Shown here in pieces: positions 9,736 through 19,738 of a DNA stretch of 64,000 nucleotides. The stretch lies in contig NZ_LFLS01000022.1 in the NCBI RefSeq assembly GCF_001189915.1, positions 1 to 64,000 of the forward strand, given 5' to 3'. The notes below the pieces were generated by a model. The model had not been told where the DNA came from. It did not search any database and saw only the letters and a program-made list of their open reading frames with translations. The position numbers and the translations under genes are program-made. Within the stretch, counting starts at the first letter, position 1. Each line of letters begins with the position of its first letter. The stretch comes from Herbaspirillum autotrophicum (GTDB lineage: Bacteria; Pseudomonadota; Gammaproteobacteria; Burkholderiales; Burkholderiaceae_D).

Positions 9736-10647
9736 ATGAGTTTGAACCAACGAATGGCCGCGTTACTGCAGTCGCCGATTACTGCGATAACCTGGGACAG
9801 CATTACGCAAGAATGCATCAGGTTGCAGGAAGAGTATCCCTCCATACCATCGGGCATCAGGTGGGCATTGGAGTACAAACGTTCCCAATTGGAAAATGAC
9901 CGTGGCAATGCCGCAGCAGCGTTGCAATTTCTGAAAAGTGCCATTGCTTTGGCACCGTATAACGTCGATATTCTTGACGATTACAAGAATCTGGTGCGCA
10001 AGTCGTCACGTCTGCAATGCATCGTTTTGATCATCAGCTGCAAAAAAAATGAAGCGAATGCGCTGCGACTGGCAAGTCAATTGGAGCAGATGGACATTGA
10101 ATACCTGATCGTCAGCGGTTCGGACGCGGCATCAATCAAGCATGTTCGTGCCTTGCAAGTGAATACCTCTGACAGTGTGGAGGCCATGCCGCAAAAAGTG
10201 GTCGCTGCTTGTACCTGGGTGCATGAGAATCTGGGCGGTAATGTCAGCGTTCTGAAAGTGGCCGATAACCTTTTGCTGCAAGAGCCGCAGAAATTGCAGG
10301 AAATCGTGACGCAGTCAGCGCGCAAGGATGTCTATATTGGCGTGCCGGTCACCAGTTTCGAGCATGATCGCTGTCTGCATTGGGAGCAAAGTGAAAATGC
10401 AGCTTCGGAGCGTCGCCCCTATGGACGTCCTGTACTTGGTCCGTGGGCAGATGGAAGTGCCTACTATCTGGGCAGCGGGGCGGTAGAGAAAATTGTATTG
10501 TCCTTCATTCGGTTTCCCGGCTTGTTTGACGGCGAGTACTACGAAGACAAACTGATAGGCGACGTCCTCATTGCTGAAGGAGTCACTCTCGGCGGCGTTG
10601 CCAGTTATGACGATTTCGGCTTGTTCGTGAATAACGCCCGTTCATGA
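9736..10647 (+). CDS. Putative glycosyltransferase, first gene of glycan cluster
   Basis: A 303-residue protein from ATG 9736. I prefer this start to the upstream TTG at 9685 because AGGTGA at 9723-9728 is well spaced for it. The N-terminal 85 residues are helical and TPR-like (RWALEYKRSQLENDRGNAAAALQFL...). From about residue 95 the sequence turns to an alpha/beta pattern (CIVLIISCKKNEANALRLASQL). The C-terminal part, GSAYYLGSGAVEKIV followed by YYEDKLIGDVLI, resembles the acceptor-site and Glu-Asp region of fringe/beta-1,3-galactosyltransferase-like (GT31-like) enzymes. It probably transfers a sugar in the glycan made by this cluster. No membrane span or signal. The family assignment is tentative. 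Confidence 0.6.
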   Translation: MSLNQRMAALLQSPITAITWDSITQECIRLQEEYPSIPSGIRWALEYKRSQLENDRGNAAAALQFLKSAIALAPYNVDILDDYKNLVRKSSRLQCIVLIISCKKNEANALRLASQLEQMDIEYLIVSGSDAASIKHVRALQVNTSDSVEAMPQKVVAACTWVHENLGGNVSVLKVADNLLLQEPQKLQEIVTQSARKDVYIGVPVTSFEHDRCLHWEQSENAASERRPYGRPVLGPWADGSAYYLGSGAVEKIVLSFIRFPGLFDGEYYEDKLIGDVLIAEGVTLGGVASYDDFGLFVNNARS

Positions 10648-10719
10648 CCGCGAGATTTTTTCATTTATCCGCCGGTACGGGACACAGACGCAGCGGCTTC
10701 AGAAAGCAATAGAACTCAT

Positions 10720-11958
10720 ATGAACACAATTCTCTTTTTATCCGGCAAAACCATGGGTGATTCGCTGGGCAGCATTGGTCGTGCGTTGGGGCCGCTATTC
10801 GAAGAACAGGGATTTGAATTCATCGAGCTGGTGCCAAGTCAGCCCGGCAGCACCGATATCTTGAATCAGATCATCAAGGAAAAAAAACTGGACTTTGTAT
10901 TCTCATTCGCGGGCATGGGCGCAGATTACAAAGCCGCCAATGATCGCAACCTGTGGGAAGTGCTGGGTATTCCATTTCTTGCCATCCATGGTGATTCGCC
11001 GGCGTATTTCTTTGATCGTCATGTACATGCCAGCCCCTATGTGGCTGTCGTTTACGGATTTCATGAACATTACAATTTCCGCAAACAATTGCCAAAAATC
11101 AATGGCGTGCTGGCGATTGCAGAGCCGCTGCCACTCAATCAGTTTACGCTGGAAGACATCGATTTCAAAAAGAAGGAAAGCGGCAAACTGTTTTTTCTGA
11201 AGAATGGCAATGATCCGGAAAAATTAAGGCGCATGTGGGGCCGGGATTTGCCCCCACGAATTGCGTCCGGCTTGTTTGCCCTGGCGGACGAGCTGGATAA
11301 CGAAATCGCAAGTGACCTTGGGCTGGATCTGAATGGCTTCGTCAGCGGGTTTTTCGGCGGCAAGGGAATTGATATCGATCAGGTGCCGAAGCTGCATCTG
11401 TTTTATGTCGCGCAGCTGGACGACTATCTGAGGCGCATCAAGAGCACCATGATGGCCGAGGTATTGAAGGAATTCCCGGTTGAAATTCACGGTTATAACT
11501 GGGAGCACATTGATTTCCACGGTAGTAAATGTCATTACGTGAAAGGTGCCGATTACTCCCTGTCGACCGGTCTGATCAAGGATTCGTTGGGCATGATCGA
11601 CATGTCGCCGAATACGGGCTCGAATTTTCACGACCGGCCGCTACGCGCATTTGGCGCATATACCTTGTGCCTGACGAATGAACAGGCTTGTTTTCAGCAG
11701 GTGTTCGAAAACCACGCGGACTTCAGTTTCAGATTTGAACGGGAAAGCCTGCGCGAGAAGGTTGCTGATGTGTTGGCGCATCCGCAGCGATATGTAGAAA
11801 TAGGCCGCAATACCGCACTGGATTTTCAGCAGAAATTCAAGGTTGAAGCATCGATCCGGAGATTATGCGAGATCGCAGACGCGGTCCGGATTGGTGCTGC
11901 TACGCGGCAGGTTGACATGCAGGACTTCTTTTTATGGCCGCCGGTATCGCTGACATAA
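10720..11958 (+). CDS. CgeB-like glycosyltransferase family protein
   Basis: A 412-residue protein with a GT-B-like look. The N-terminal Rossmann half starts NTILFLSGKTMGDSLGSIGRAL and contains FVFSFAGMGADYKA and PFLAIHGDSPAYFF. The C-terminal half has the arrangement of CgeB/YkvP-type glycosyltransferases: VEIHGYNW, then a segment ending DMSPNTGSNFHDRPLRAFGAY, where a glycine-rich turn plus RPLRAFG corresponds to the nucleotide-sugar grip. A C-terminal helix with LAHPQRYVEIGRNTALDFQQKF is typical of this group. It follows the first gene by 72 bases on the same strand, probably in the same operon. Donor and acceptor unknown. Confidence 0.65.
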   Translation: MNTILFLSGKTMGDSLGSIGRALGPLFEEQGFEFIELVPSQPGSTDILNQIIKEKKLDFVFSFAGMGADYKAANDRNLWEVLGIPFLAIHGDSPAYFFDRHVHASPYVAVVYGFHEHYNFRKQLPKINGVLAIAEPLPLNQFTLEDIDFKKKESGKLFFLKNGNDPEKLRRMWGRDLPPRIASGLFALADELDNEIASDLGLDLNGFVSGFFGGKGIDIDQVPKLHLFYVAQLDDYLRRIKSTMMAEVLKEFPVEIHGYNWEHIDFHGSKCHYVKGADYSLSTGLIKDSLGMIDMSPNTGSNFHDRPLRAFGAYTLCLTNEQACFQQVFENHADFSFRFERESLREKVADVLAHPQRYVEIGRNTALDFQQKFKVEASIRRLCEIADAVRIGAATRQVDMQDFFLWPPVSLT

Positions 11959-12006
11959 AAACGATGTATCCGATATTCCAGATTAATTGATGAAGCGAAT
12001 GCTGCC

Positions 12007-13827
12007 ATGAAGCTTTTTATGAGTGTTTTTATTACGGACAACAGTAATACGAAACTGGATCGCGGGCTGCTGCAATCGCAATCGCGGGTAGACGTCTTCA
12101 AGTATTCGCTGGCCAGTCTTGCGGCAATTCCATTTACGGAAGCCTGGATCTATTTTTCCTGCGACGACATGTACCGGGGTTACGAGGAAGAACTCATTCT
12201 GTACGCCCATTCCTGCTTTCCGTCGTTGCGGATTCGTCCGCAACGCTTGTTGCAGCTCAGAGACTGGCAGGCGGCAATCAATGAGCTGACTGCAGATGGA
12301 TCATCGGAGTTGATCTGGTATTCGGGCAACGATGACCACATCTTTGTCGATAGTGATTTACAGGTGCTCAATGAGTGCCTCCAACTGGCAGATAATTTCA
12401 GCGAACGGACTACCGATTTTTGCCTCTGTTATTCACACTGGCCGGAAAGTATAGGCCGGGTTGGACGGCTTTATGCGCATTTTGATTGTGCCTCGATCGT
12501 GTATACGAAGCAGATTGATACCCGCGATTCGATTTTGGTCATGCCGCCGGAATTATTGAAAAAATGGTTCTTTTCGGATGCCGCACAAGTGCCTGAAGAT
12601 TATGTCATCCGGCGCGCAGAAAATATCCCGGTCCGTCCGGACAATTTCGCCGTGATTGTTCCCCATCGCGAATTGCTGCGTCACTTTGACGGCTATTCAC
12701 ATGCCGGGATTTCCATCAATGTGTGTCCGCCACTGACTATCCCGCCGGGATTTTTCAACGATGGGATCAGCATCGCTCTTGGGCCGCTGTCTGCGGAGGA
12801 GCGGCTTGAGTTGAGCGCTGACGGATACGTCATCGTGGATCCGACGGCAGAAAATTATTCTGCGGTTGAGGTGGGTGGCGCCGATTGGAAAGTCATTGAA
12901 AACCGGGTTCCATTTTTCTGGCGAGAACGTATCAGCCGGTTGGTTCGGGGTACATCGCCGGTGGCTCGGGAAGAGTTGTTGCGGCTCGCCAATAAAGCGG
13001 TTCTTGACGTCATGCGACAACGTCTGCCGATTGATTACGCCAGTGCTGCATCGCTGGCGCCAGCGGCATTCGACGACATGCCGGCAGACTACTTGCAGCA
13101 CGACACGCCCAAGCTGTCGGAGGCCGGTTTGCAGTCCAACCGGCATAACCGTGTATTCAAGACATCCACTACCCGTTCTGCCGACCTCACGGTGATTCTC
13201 TTCGATCATGAGGATGCATCGCTGAGTGCCAATCGGGAACATCTGGCTGCACAGATCGCAAACATCAAATCGAAACGGGATATCGAATTCACATACCTGA
13301 TGCTTAGTGAAAAGTACGGCGGCGAAGTGCAATTCGCGCGCAGCATCGATATTGCCGGGCGCGGTGCTCTCGGCAGTATCGATAACGTCATGTATCACCG
13401 ATATGAGTTCTTTTGGGACTTGCTCGAAGCAACGTCACAGGCATTACCGTTTTTGCACGGGCCCCATATTCTGCTGATAGAAAATACCTTTGCTGCGCAT
13501 ATAACGCATATCGAAACAGTCATCCAGGAAGCGCTCGATGCCATTGATGCGGGGAATGCGTTGCCGGTAGCCTTTCTGGCAACGGTGACAAATGGCACTT
13601 CGCACTCAGTGGTTGACCGGCATAGCGCAATCCTGCTGCAGAGCGCAGAGCTGACGTCGCTGTTGTCTTCTTATGCGGCGTCACCTTCGCTGCGCGGAGT
13701 GGTGGATCAGTTGCTTTGTCTGCGTACGGTCAAAGGACTCGATCCTGGCGAGATAAGACAGGGAATCAGTCATGTCGCTTTCGAGCAAGTACTCATGGCG
13801 CCCAAGTTCAACATTTACCTCGATTGA
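12007..13827 (+). CDS. Large protein of unknown function, possibly GT-A-like
   Basis: A 606-residue cytoplasmic-looking protein without signal or membrane segment; I do not recognise the family. The first third begins KLFMSVFITDNSNTKLDRGL and holds an acidic IWYSGNDDHIFVD stretch (about residues 100-112) that resembles the DxD/DDD metal site of GT-A glycosyltransferases, preceded by KYSLASLAAI and a LRDWQAAINEL helix. The last third (from about residue 390, DLTVILFDHEDASL) starts a second alpha/beta unit. Its place between a glycosyltransferase and sugar nucleotidyltransferases suggests a role in glycan assembly or modification. A bifunctional glycosyltransferase is the main guess. Confidence 0.55.
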   Translation: MKLFMSVFITDNSNTKLDRGLLQSQSRVDVFKYSLASLAAIPFTEAWIYFSCDDMYRGYEEELILYAHSCFPSLRIRPQRLLQLRDWQAAINELTADGSSELIWYSGNDDHIFVDSDLQVLNECLQLADNFSERTTDFCLCYSHWPESIGRVGRLYAHFDCASIVYTKQIDTRDSILVMPPELLKKWFFSDAAQVPEDYVIRRAENIPVRPDNFAVIVPHRELLRHFDGYSHAGISINVCPPLTIPPGFFNDGISIALGPLSAEERLELSADGYVIVDPTAENYSAVEVGGADWKVIENRVPFFWRERISRLVRGTSPVAREELLRLANKAVLDVMRQRLPIDYASAASLAPAAFDDMPADYLQHDTPKLSEAGLQSNRHNRVFKTSTTRSADLTVILFDHEDASLSANREHLAAQIANIKSKRDIEFTYLMLSEKYGGEVQFARSIDIAGRGALGSIDNVMYHRYEFFWDLLEATSQALPFLHGPHILLIENTFAAHITHIETVIQEALDAIDAGNALPVAFLATVTNGTSHSVVDRHSAILLQSAELTSLLSSYAASPSLRGVVDQLLCLRTVKGLDPGEIRQGISHVAFEQVLMAPKFNIYLD

Positions 13828-13862
13828 GTAATCATGCAACGTAGAAACGGCGATCAACTGCG

Positions 13863-15419
13863 ATGATCATCATCAATTCAGGCGCGTACGTCATTGCGGA
13901 GTTTCAGGCCGAGTTTGGAAAAATTCCGCCTTCGCTGCTGCCAATCGGAAATAAAACCCTGCTTGAACATCAGGTTGCAAATCTCAGGGAATCGTTTCCT
14001 GATGAGCAGCGCATTGTCGTGTCGTTGCCGGAACATTACGAATTGACGATCAATGAGTCCCATCTGCTGACCAGGCTGGGACTCTCTGCAGTATTCACGC
14101 CTGAAAATTTCACGCTTGCGGAATCCGTATTGTACGTACTGAATACGCTCGGAAAGGCAGACGGCGTAGTCCGCTTGCTGCATGGTGATACGCTCATCGG
14201 CGGCTTTCCGCCGGGGACTGATCTTGTGGCAGTCGCCAAGACCAGAGACGATTACGGCTGGCAGTACGAATCAGTGGCCGATGAAACATTGGCATGGTGT
14301 GGATTTTTCTGTTTTTCTTCCGCGCGCGATTTGATCCGGACGTTGACTATCTCACGTGGTCAGTTCACCAAAGCGGTTCGCATCTACGAAGAAAGCATCC
14401 CCGTTACTCTGTGCAGGGTCGATGACTGGTTTGATCTGGGCCATATCAATACGTATTTTCGGTCTCGTTCGACGATTACCACGCAACGTGCATTCAATGA
14501 ACTGACGATCCGGGCTGGCGTGGTGATGAAATCGGGTTCTCCGTCGCGCAAGATCCAGGCTGAGGCCAACTGGATAAAATCGTTGCCGGTACGACTCAAA
14601 CGTTATGTGCCTCAGATTATCGAGGAGGGCATTGATGCGCGCGGCGATTTTTTTTACGCCACGGAATATCTGGCGCTCTCGCCATTGAACGAGATTTTCG
14701 TTCATGGACGCAATCCTGAATCTTTTTGGCAGCGGATCTTTTTCCTGATCAGGGATTTTCTGGAAAATTGCCGGGAATTGCAACCCACGGACGAGCTGAA
14801 GCAGAAAATAGCTGCCGACATGGCCTTGTTGTGCCGGGAAAAGACGCGGCAGCGGTTGTCCGCATTTGCAAAAGCGACTGGCAGCGCGACGCATCATGCC
14901 ACCACCTGCGCTGGCAGGTCGCTGCCGTCACTGGAAGATATGGCCGAGGTCTGTATTGCCAGATCGATGGCGCTGCCGGTTTTCAGTAGCGTCATGCATG
15001 GAGATTTCTGCTTCAGCAATATTCTTCTCGATTCGCGTTCGGATGCACTCAAGGTAATTGATCCGCGCGGAATGAATGAGCTGGGAGAGATGGTGATTGC
15101 CGGAGATCAAAAATACGATCTGGCGAAACTGGCGCACTCAGTGCTTGGTTTGTACGACTTCATCATCGCCGGTCGTTATCAGTTGCTTGAAACCGCATCC
15201 GGCGACACAGAGATTTCTTTCAATCTGGATGCGCGCCTGGAGTCGATCCAGAAGGATTTCCTGGCGACAGAATTTTTACCCGGATTTTCAACCCGCGAAA
15301 TCATGCCGCTCGTCGTCCTGTTGTTTTTATCGATGTTGCCGTTGCATGCAGACCGTCCGGACCGGCAGAGGGCGATGAAATTGAATGCAATACGTCTGTA
15401 TTCGACCTACCTGACGTGA
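13863..15419 (+). CDS. Nucleotidyltransferase-kinase fusion protein
   Basis: A 518-residue two-domain protein. Residues 1-200 follow a sugar-nucleotidyltransferase fold: PPSLLPIGNKTLLEHQV at the start, LLHGDT at 105-110 as metal-binding region, and WFDLGHINTYF near 189-199 as the usual end motif. The classical GxGxR loop is weak or absent. Residues 260-500 look like a choline/aminoglycoside-kinase-type phosphotransferase: HGD at 379-381, Asn386 and Asp400 (VIDPRG) match the Brenner-type HGDxxxxN...D catalytic layout, and YDLAKLAHS follows. Together they could phosphorylate a small molecule and link it to CMP or another nucleotide, as LicA/LicC do for choline. The substrate is not readable. 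It lies 35 bases after the preceding gene. Confidence 0.7.
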   Translation: MIIINSGAYVIAEFQAEFGKIPPSLLPIGNKTLLEHQVANLRESFPDEQRIVVSLPEHYELTINESHLLTRLGLSAVFTPENFTLAESVLYVLNTLGKADGVVRLLHGDTLIGGFPPGTDLVAVAKTRDDYGWQYESVADETLAWCGFFCFSSARDLIRTLTISRGQFTKAVRIYEESIPVTLCRVDDWFDLGHINTYFRSRSTITTQRAFNELTIRAGVVMKSGSPSRKIQAEANWIKSLPVRLKRYVPQIIEEGIDARGDFFYATEYLALSPLNEIFVHGRNPESFWQRIFFLIRDFLENCRELQPTDELKQKIAADMALLCREKTRQRLSAFAKATGSATHHATTCAGRSLPSLEDMAEVCIARSMALPVFSSVMHGDFCFSNILLDSRSDALKVIDPRGMNELGEMVIAGDQKYDLAKLAHSVLGLYDFIIAGRYQLLETASGDTEISFNLDARLESIQKDFLATEFLPGFSTREIMPLVVLLFLSMLPLHADRPDRQRAMKLNAIRLYSTYLT

Positions 15420-15429
15420 GGAACGCACG

Positions 15430-17358
15430 ATGATTGTCATTCCGATGGCGGGACAAAGCAGCCGATTCTTCAACGCCGGCTATACCGTGCCCAAGTATCA
15501 GTTGCAGTTGGGGGCCAATAGCGTTTTCTATCATGTGATCAATTCGTTTCGTTACTATTTCGACAGCGAAGAATTTTTGTTCATCGTCAATGATGAAAAT
15601 GTCGTGCGTTTCATCCATGCGCAGGCAGCGTTGCTGGGCATTCGCGACTACCGCATCAACAATCTCGGACGGGCGACTGCGGGCCAGGCCGAAACCGTGT
15701 TTCTCGGCATGCAGGATATTGACGACGCATCAATTTACATTTTCAACATCGATACCATTCGTCACGACTATCGCAAGCCGGATTTCATCGGCGAGGCAGA
15801 CGGCTATCTGGAGGTTTTCAGGGATGCCGGCGGACATTGGTCGTTTGTTGACCCGGGGCCTGATGGTACGGTATTGCGAACAACGGAAAAAGAGCGGATA
15901 TCCGATTTGTGCAGCGACGGGCTGTACTACTTCAAGAGCAAGAAAGATTTCGATACGGTCTTCCTGCACGCGCAGAAAAATGGCCTGACTACGCGCGGGG
16001 AGTTGTATGTGGCACCGCTTTATAATGCCCTTATCGGTGCCGGCAAGGATATTCGCTACGCGGTAGCGGAGCGATCATGCCTGGATTTGTGCGGTACTCC
16101 GGATGAGTATGTGGCGTTGATAAAAAAATATCAGGCTGACCTGACCGATGATGTAGTCCCGGATAACCCTGACGATATGCCAAAACCAGACCCTTCAGCT
16201 GCCGTCGCCAGTTTTGCATTTTCTCCCATCATCAGAAACGTCGATGTGATCGATCTGCAACCTGATCTGGAGCATCTGTTCAGTTTCGAACACTTTCCGG
16301 TATACGCCGGATGCACCGGGCAGCCGCGCGAAGAAGATTTGTTTTCGGCGTTGTCATTTTCGATCAGTAAAGGCAGTGGCTGTGTCCAGCTCGACAAGTT
16401 GATACCGCTCGATATTCTTTACGCGGCCAATCACGCGGATGTTGTTGGCGGTATATGGGAACGCCATCACAAGGAGTTTGCCCGTTTTATTGCCGACCTG
16501 GCCCCCGCCAGCGTGTTGGAGATCGGCGGTGCGCACGGCATGCTCTGCAAAAACAGCAAGGAATTCAACGCTGCATTGAAATGGACCATTGTCGAGCCGA
16601 ATCCGATTCCTCGCGACGATGTCGATGCGACGTATATTCGGGCATTCTTTGATGCCAGTTTCAGATCTGACCTGCAATGCGATATGGTAGTGCATTCACA
16701 TACGCTGGAACACAGCTATGACCCGCAGGAATTTGTCAAAAATATCGGCGGATTCCTGGCCGAGAATGCATATCACGTGTTCAGCATTCCCGATATTGAA
16801 GCCTGGCTTGAGCAGAAATTCACCAATGCACTGAATTTCGAGCATACCTATTTGCTGAACGATTTATATGTCACGCGCCTGTTGCAGGACAACGGCTTTC
16901 GCGTCGTCAGAAAACAGACATTCGGCGACCGGCATTCGGTTTTTTACGCGGCAATCAAGGACAGCGCCACGACAGAAAAAAAGACCGCCTATCCGTCTCA
17001 CCTGTTTGAACGCAATGTACGGTTATTGCAGAACTACAAGACCTATCTCGAAAACGAGATTGCTACGCTGAATGCCCGTCTGGAGAAAATCCCTGGCCCG
17101 GTTTATCTGTTCGGCGCCCATGTGTTCAGTCAGACACTGATCGCACTTGGATTGGATACCAGGAAAATTGCTTGCATCATTGACAACAGCAAGGCGAAGC
17201 AAGGCAAGCGCTTGTATGGAACCGGCCTGTCCGTGTGTGCAGCAGAGGTGCTTGCCGATCAGCAGGCACCGGTGGTCATCATTCGCGCCGGCTCCTACAA
17301 CGAAGAGATCAAAGCCGGGATTTGGGAAGCCATCAATCCGGCGACTGTCTTTATCTGA
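15430..17358 (+). CDS. Nucleotidyltransferase / SAM C-methyltransferase fusion
   Basis: A 642-residue fusion. Residues 1-235 form a nucleotidyltransferase (PMAGQSSRF...GYTVPKY at 5-23, FNIDT at 105-109 as metal site, LDLCGTPDEY near the end). Residues 285-335 resemble the small N-terminal zinc-type domain of TylCIII-like sugar C-methyltransferases (AGCTGQ ... CVQLDKLIPLDILY). Residues 345-530 are a class I SAM domain with VLEIGGAHG at 362-370 and VEPNP after it. Residues about 555-642 (GPVYLFGAH...IIDNSKAKQGKRLYG) match the C-terminal module of the same methyltransferase family. The gene starts 10 bases after the previous stop, with GAGGA as ribosome-binding site, so the two fusions are co-translated neighbours. 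It probably activates and C-methylates a deoxysugar. Confidence 0.75.
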   Translation: MIVIPMAGQSSRFFNAGYTVPKYQLQLGANSVFYHVINSFRYYFDSEEFLFIVNDENVVRFIHAQAALLGIRDYRINNLGRATAGQAETVFLGMQDIDDASIYIFNIDTIRHDYRKPDFIGEADGYLEVFRDAGGHWSFVDPGPDGTVLRTTEKERISDLCSDGLYYFKSKKDFDTVFLHAQKNGLTTRGELYVAPLYNALIGAGKDIRYAVAERSCLDLCGTPDEYVALIKKYQADLTDDVVPDNPDDMPKPDPSAAVASFAFSPIIRNVDVIDLQPDLEHLFSFEHFPVYAGCTGQPREEDLFSALSFSISKGSGCVQLDKLIPLDILYAANHADVVGGIWERHHKEFARFIADLAPASVLEIGGAHGMLCKNSKEFNAALKWTIVEPNPIPRDDVDATYIRAFFDASFRSDLQCDMVVHSHTLEHSYDPQEFVKNIGGFLAENAYHVFSIPDIEAWLEQKFTNALNFEHTYLLNDLYVTRLLQDNGFRVVRKQTFGDRHSVFYAAIKDSATTEKKTAYPSHLFERNVRLLQNYKTYLENEIATLNARLEKIPGPVYLFGAHVFSQTLIALGLDTRKIACIIDNSKAKQGKRLYGTGLSVCAAEVLADQQAPVVIIRAGSYNEEIKAGIWEAINPATVFI

Positions 17359-17607
17359 CGATCGAGCGGCGACCCCGCGCTGGCCTTGCTCCGCAATCCG
17401 GTTTGGTCATCATGTTGCCGCGTTGCTGCCGGCATTCGTCTGCAAAATCGCCATTTCAGGCCATTGCGGAGGTCACGAATGTGCTCAGGAAGGCCCAGAT
17501 TAAGCTGCAAATACCCCCTTGATCCCTGATTAAAGCCTGTTTGCTCTATGTTTTAATCCATGTCATTGGCGCAAAAGCCGCTTATTTTCCTCAAGCAGAG
17601 AATATTT

Positions 17608-18372
17608 ATGAAAGTCGTCATCCTTGCCGGTGGACTTGGTACCCGCCTCAGCGAAGAAACCGCATTGCGGCCAAAACCGATGGTGGAGATCGGCGGCAAG
17701 CCTATTCTGTGGCACATCATGAAAATCTATGCGGCGCATGGATTGACCGAATTCATCGTGTGCTGCGGTTATCGCGGCTACATGATCAAGGAATATTTCG
17801 CCAATTACTTCCTGCACATGTCGGATGTGACGTTCGATATGTCGAACAACAAAATGGAAGTGCATCAGCGCCATGCCGAGCCCTGGAAGGTAACGCTGGT
17901 CGATACCGGTGAAGACACGATGACCGGCGGCCGCTTGCGCCGGGTACGCAACTATATCGGCGACGATGATTTTTGCTTCACCTACGGCGATGGCATCGGC
18001 GATGTCGATATCACGGCGCTGCTGGCATATCACAAAAGCCATGATTGCCTGGCCACCGTCACTGGCGCTCAGCCGCAGGGACGTTTCGGATCGCTGAAGA
18101 CGGATGGCGATCAGGTGCTCAGTTTCAAGGAAAAGCCGGTGGATGAAAGCGGCTGGATCAGTGCCGGATTTTTTGTCTTGTCGCCCAAAGTGATTGATTA
18201 CATCGAAGGCGATGACACCATGTGGGAACTGGAACCGATTGACCGGCTGACCAGAGAAGGTCAGTTGAAAGTCCATTTCCACCGCAATTTCTGGCAGCCG
18301 ATGGATACCTTGCGCGACAAAATGTATCTGGAAGAGTTGTGGCAGTCCGGCAAAGCGCCGTGGCGACTGTAA
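17608..18372 (+). CDS. rfbF: Glucose-1-phosphate cytidylyltransferase
   Basis: 254 residues from ATG 17608. The frame is open further upstream, but the conserved start [17 protein letters not shown] begins here and the length equals the family norm of about 257. It contains [33 protein letters not shown] and the C-terminal [18 protein letters not shown], all typical of RfbF/DdhA. It makes CDP-glucose, the first intermediate of CDP-3,6-dideoxyhexoses. It is followed at 41 bases by rfbH. The dehydratase rfbG that should act between them is at 29985-31067 on the other strand. Confidence 0.95.
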   Translation: MKVVILAGGLGTRLSEETALRPKPMVEIGGKPILWHIMKIYAAHGLTEFIVCCGYRGYMIKEYFANYFLHMSDVTFDMSNNKMEVHQRHAEPWKVTLVDTGEDTMTGGRLRRVRNYIGDDDFCFTYGDGIGDVDITALLAYHKSHDCLATVTGAQPQGRFGSLKTDGDQVLSFKEKPVDESGWISAGFFVLSPKVIDYIEGDDTMWELEPIDRLTREGQLKVHFHRNFWQPMDTLRDKMYLEELWQSGKAPWRL

Positions 18373-18412
18373 CCGGCGATACGTTCCCAAGATTTTTCCC
18401 GACCCCGCCAAC

Positions 18413-19726
18413 ATGAATAAAGATCAACTTAAACAACAGATCATCGAGCTGGTTGCCCAGTACGGACAACTGAGCACGCAGCCAGCACCGTTTGTGCCAG
18501 GTCAGTCAAGCGTGCCGCCGGCCGGCAAGGTCATCGGCGCCAAAGAAATCCAGTTCATGGTGGAAGCCTCGCTGGATGGCTGGCTGACCACCGGGCGTTT
18601 CAACGATCAGTTCGAAGCACGTCTGGCCAAGATCATCGGCGTGCAGCATCTGATCACGGTCAACTCCGGTTCGTCGGCCAACCTGGTGGCTTTTTCAACA
18701 TTGACCTCACCCAAGCTCGGTGATCGCGCCATTCGTCCCGGCGACGAAGTGATCGGCGTGGCTGCCGGCTTTCCGACCACTGTCAATCCGATTTTGCAAT
18801 TCGGTGCCGTGCCGGTATTTGTGGATGTCGACATTCCGACCTACAACATCGACCCGGCGCGCATCGAAGCTGCCATTTCGCCCAAGACCAAGGCCATCAT
18901 GCTGGCCCATACCTTGGGCAATCCATACAATCTGGATGTGGTGGTGGCGCTGTGCAAGAAGTATGGCCTGTGGCTGATCGAAGACTGCTGCGACGCGCTG
19001 GGCTCGACCTACAAGGGCCAGATGGTCGGCACCTTCGGTGATATCGGCACCCTCAGTTTTTATCCGGCACATCACATCACGATGGGCGAGGGTGGCGCCG
19101 TATTCACCAACAATTACGAATTGAAGCAGATTGCGGAATCGTTCCGCGACTGGGGGCGCGACTGCTATTGCGCGCCGGGCAAGGACAATACCTGCAACAA
19201 GCGGTTTTGCTGGAAGCTGGGTGATCTGCCGCAGGGCTACGATCACAAGTACACCTACTCCCACCTCGGCTACAACCTCAAGATTACCGATATGCAGGCG
19301 GCCTGCGGCCTGGCGCAGCTGGACCGGGTCGATGAGTTTGTTGCTGCCAGAAAGCGCAACTTCAGTTTTCTGACCAGTCGCCTGAAGGATTGTGAAGAAT
19401 TCATGATCCTGCCGCAGGCAACGCCTGATTCAGATCCGTCCTGGTTCGGTTTTCCGATTACCTTGCGCGACAACGCGCCGGTATCCCGCCTCGACCTGCT
19501 GACGTATCTGGATCAGCACAAGATCGGTACGCGCTTGCTGTTTGCCGGCAATCTGACGCGTCAGCCTTACATGCAGGGCCGCAATTACCGCGTTGTCGGC
19601 GACCTCGCCAACAGCGACATCGTGATGAATAACACGTTCTGGCTCGGAGTCTATCCGGGACTGGGCGAGGAACAGCTTGATTTTGTCGCGCACAAGATCG
19701 AAGCATTCTTGGGAATCAACTTTTAA
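18413..19726 (+). CDS. rfbH: CDP-4-keto-6-deoxy-D-glucose-3-dehydrase (E1)
   Basis: A 437-residue member of the PMP-dependent E1/DegT-like family. Two features are diagnostic. The lysine that normally binds the cofactor is replaced by His220 ([14 protein letters not shown]). Four cysteines (193, 251, 253, 261) fit the C-x57-C-x1-C-x7-C pattern of the [2Fe-2S] site of E1 exactly. This argues for the iron-sulfur E1 enzyme and against ColD, which has the histidine but no cluster. It removes the C3 hydroxyl of CDP-6-deoxy-4-ketoglucose; a reductase partner (E3, DdhD) is needed and is not seen in this window. It is co-directional with rfbF and the NeuB-like gene. Confidence 0.96.
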   Translation: MNKDQLKQQIIELVAQYGQLSTQPAPFVPGQSSVPPAGKVIGAKEIQFMVEASLDGWLTTGRFNDQFEARLAKIIGVQHLITVNSGSSANLVAFSTLTSPKLGDRAIRPGDEVIGVAAGFPTTVNPILQFGAVPVFVDVDIPTYNIDPARIEAAISPKTKAIMLAHTLGNPYNLDVVVALCKKYGLWLIEDCCDALGSTYKGQMVGTFGDIGTLSFYPAHHITMGEGGAVFTNNYELKQIAESFRDWGRDCYCAPGKDNTCNKRFCWKLGDLPQGYDHKYTYSHLGYNLKITDMQAACGLAQLDRVDEFVAARKRNFSFLTSRLKDCEEFMILPQATPDSDPSWFGFPITLRDNAPVSRLDLLTYLDQHKIGTRLLFAGNLTRQPYMQGRNYRVVGDLANSDIVMNNTFWLGVYPGLGEEQLDFVAHKIEAFLGINF

Positions 19727-19738
19727 CCGGGAGTTATC

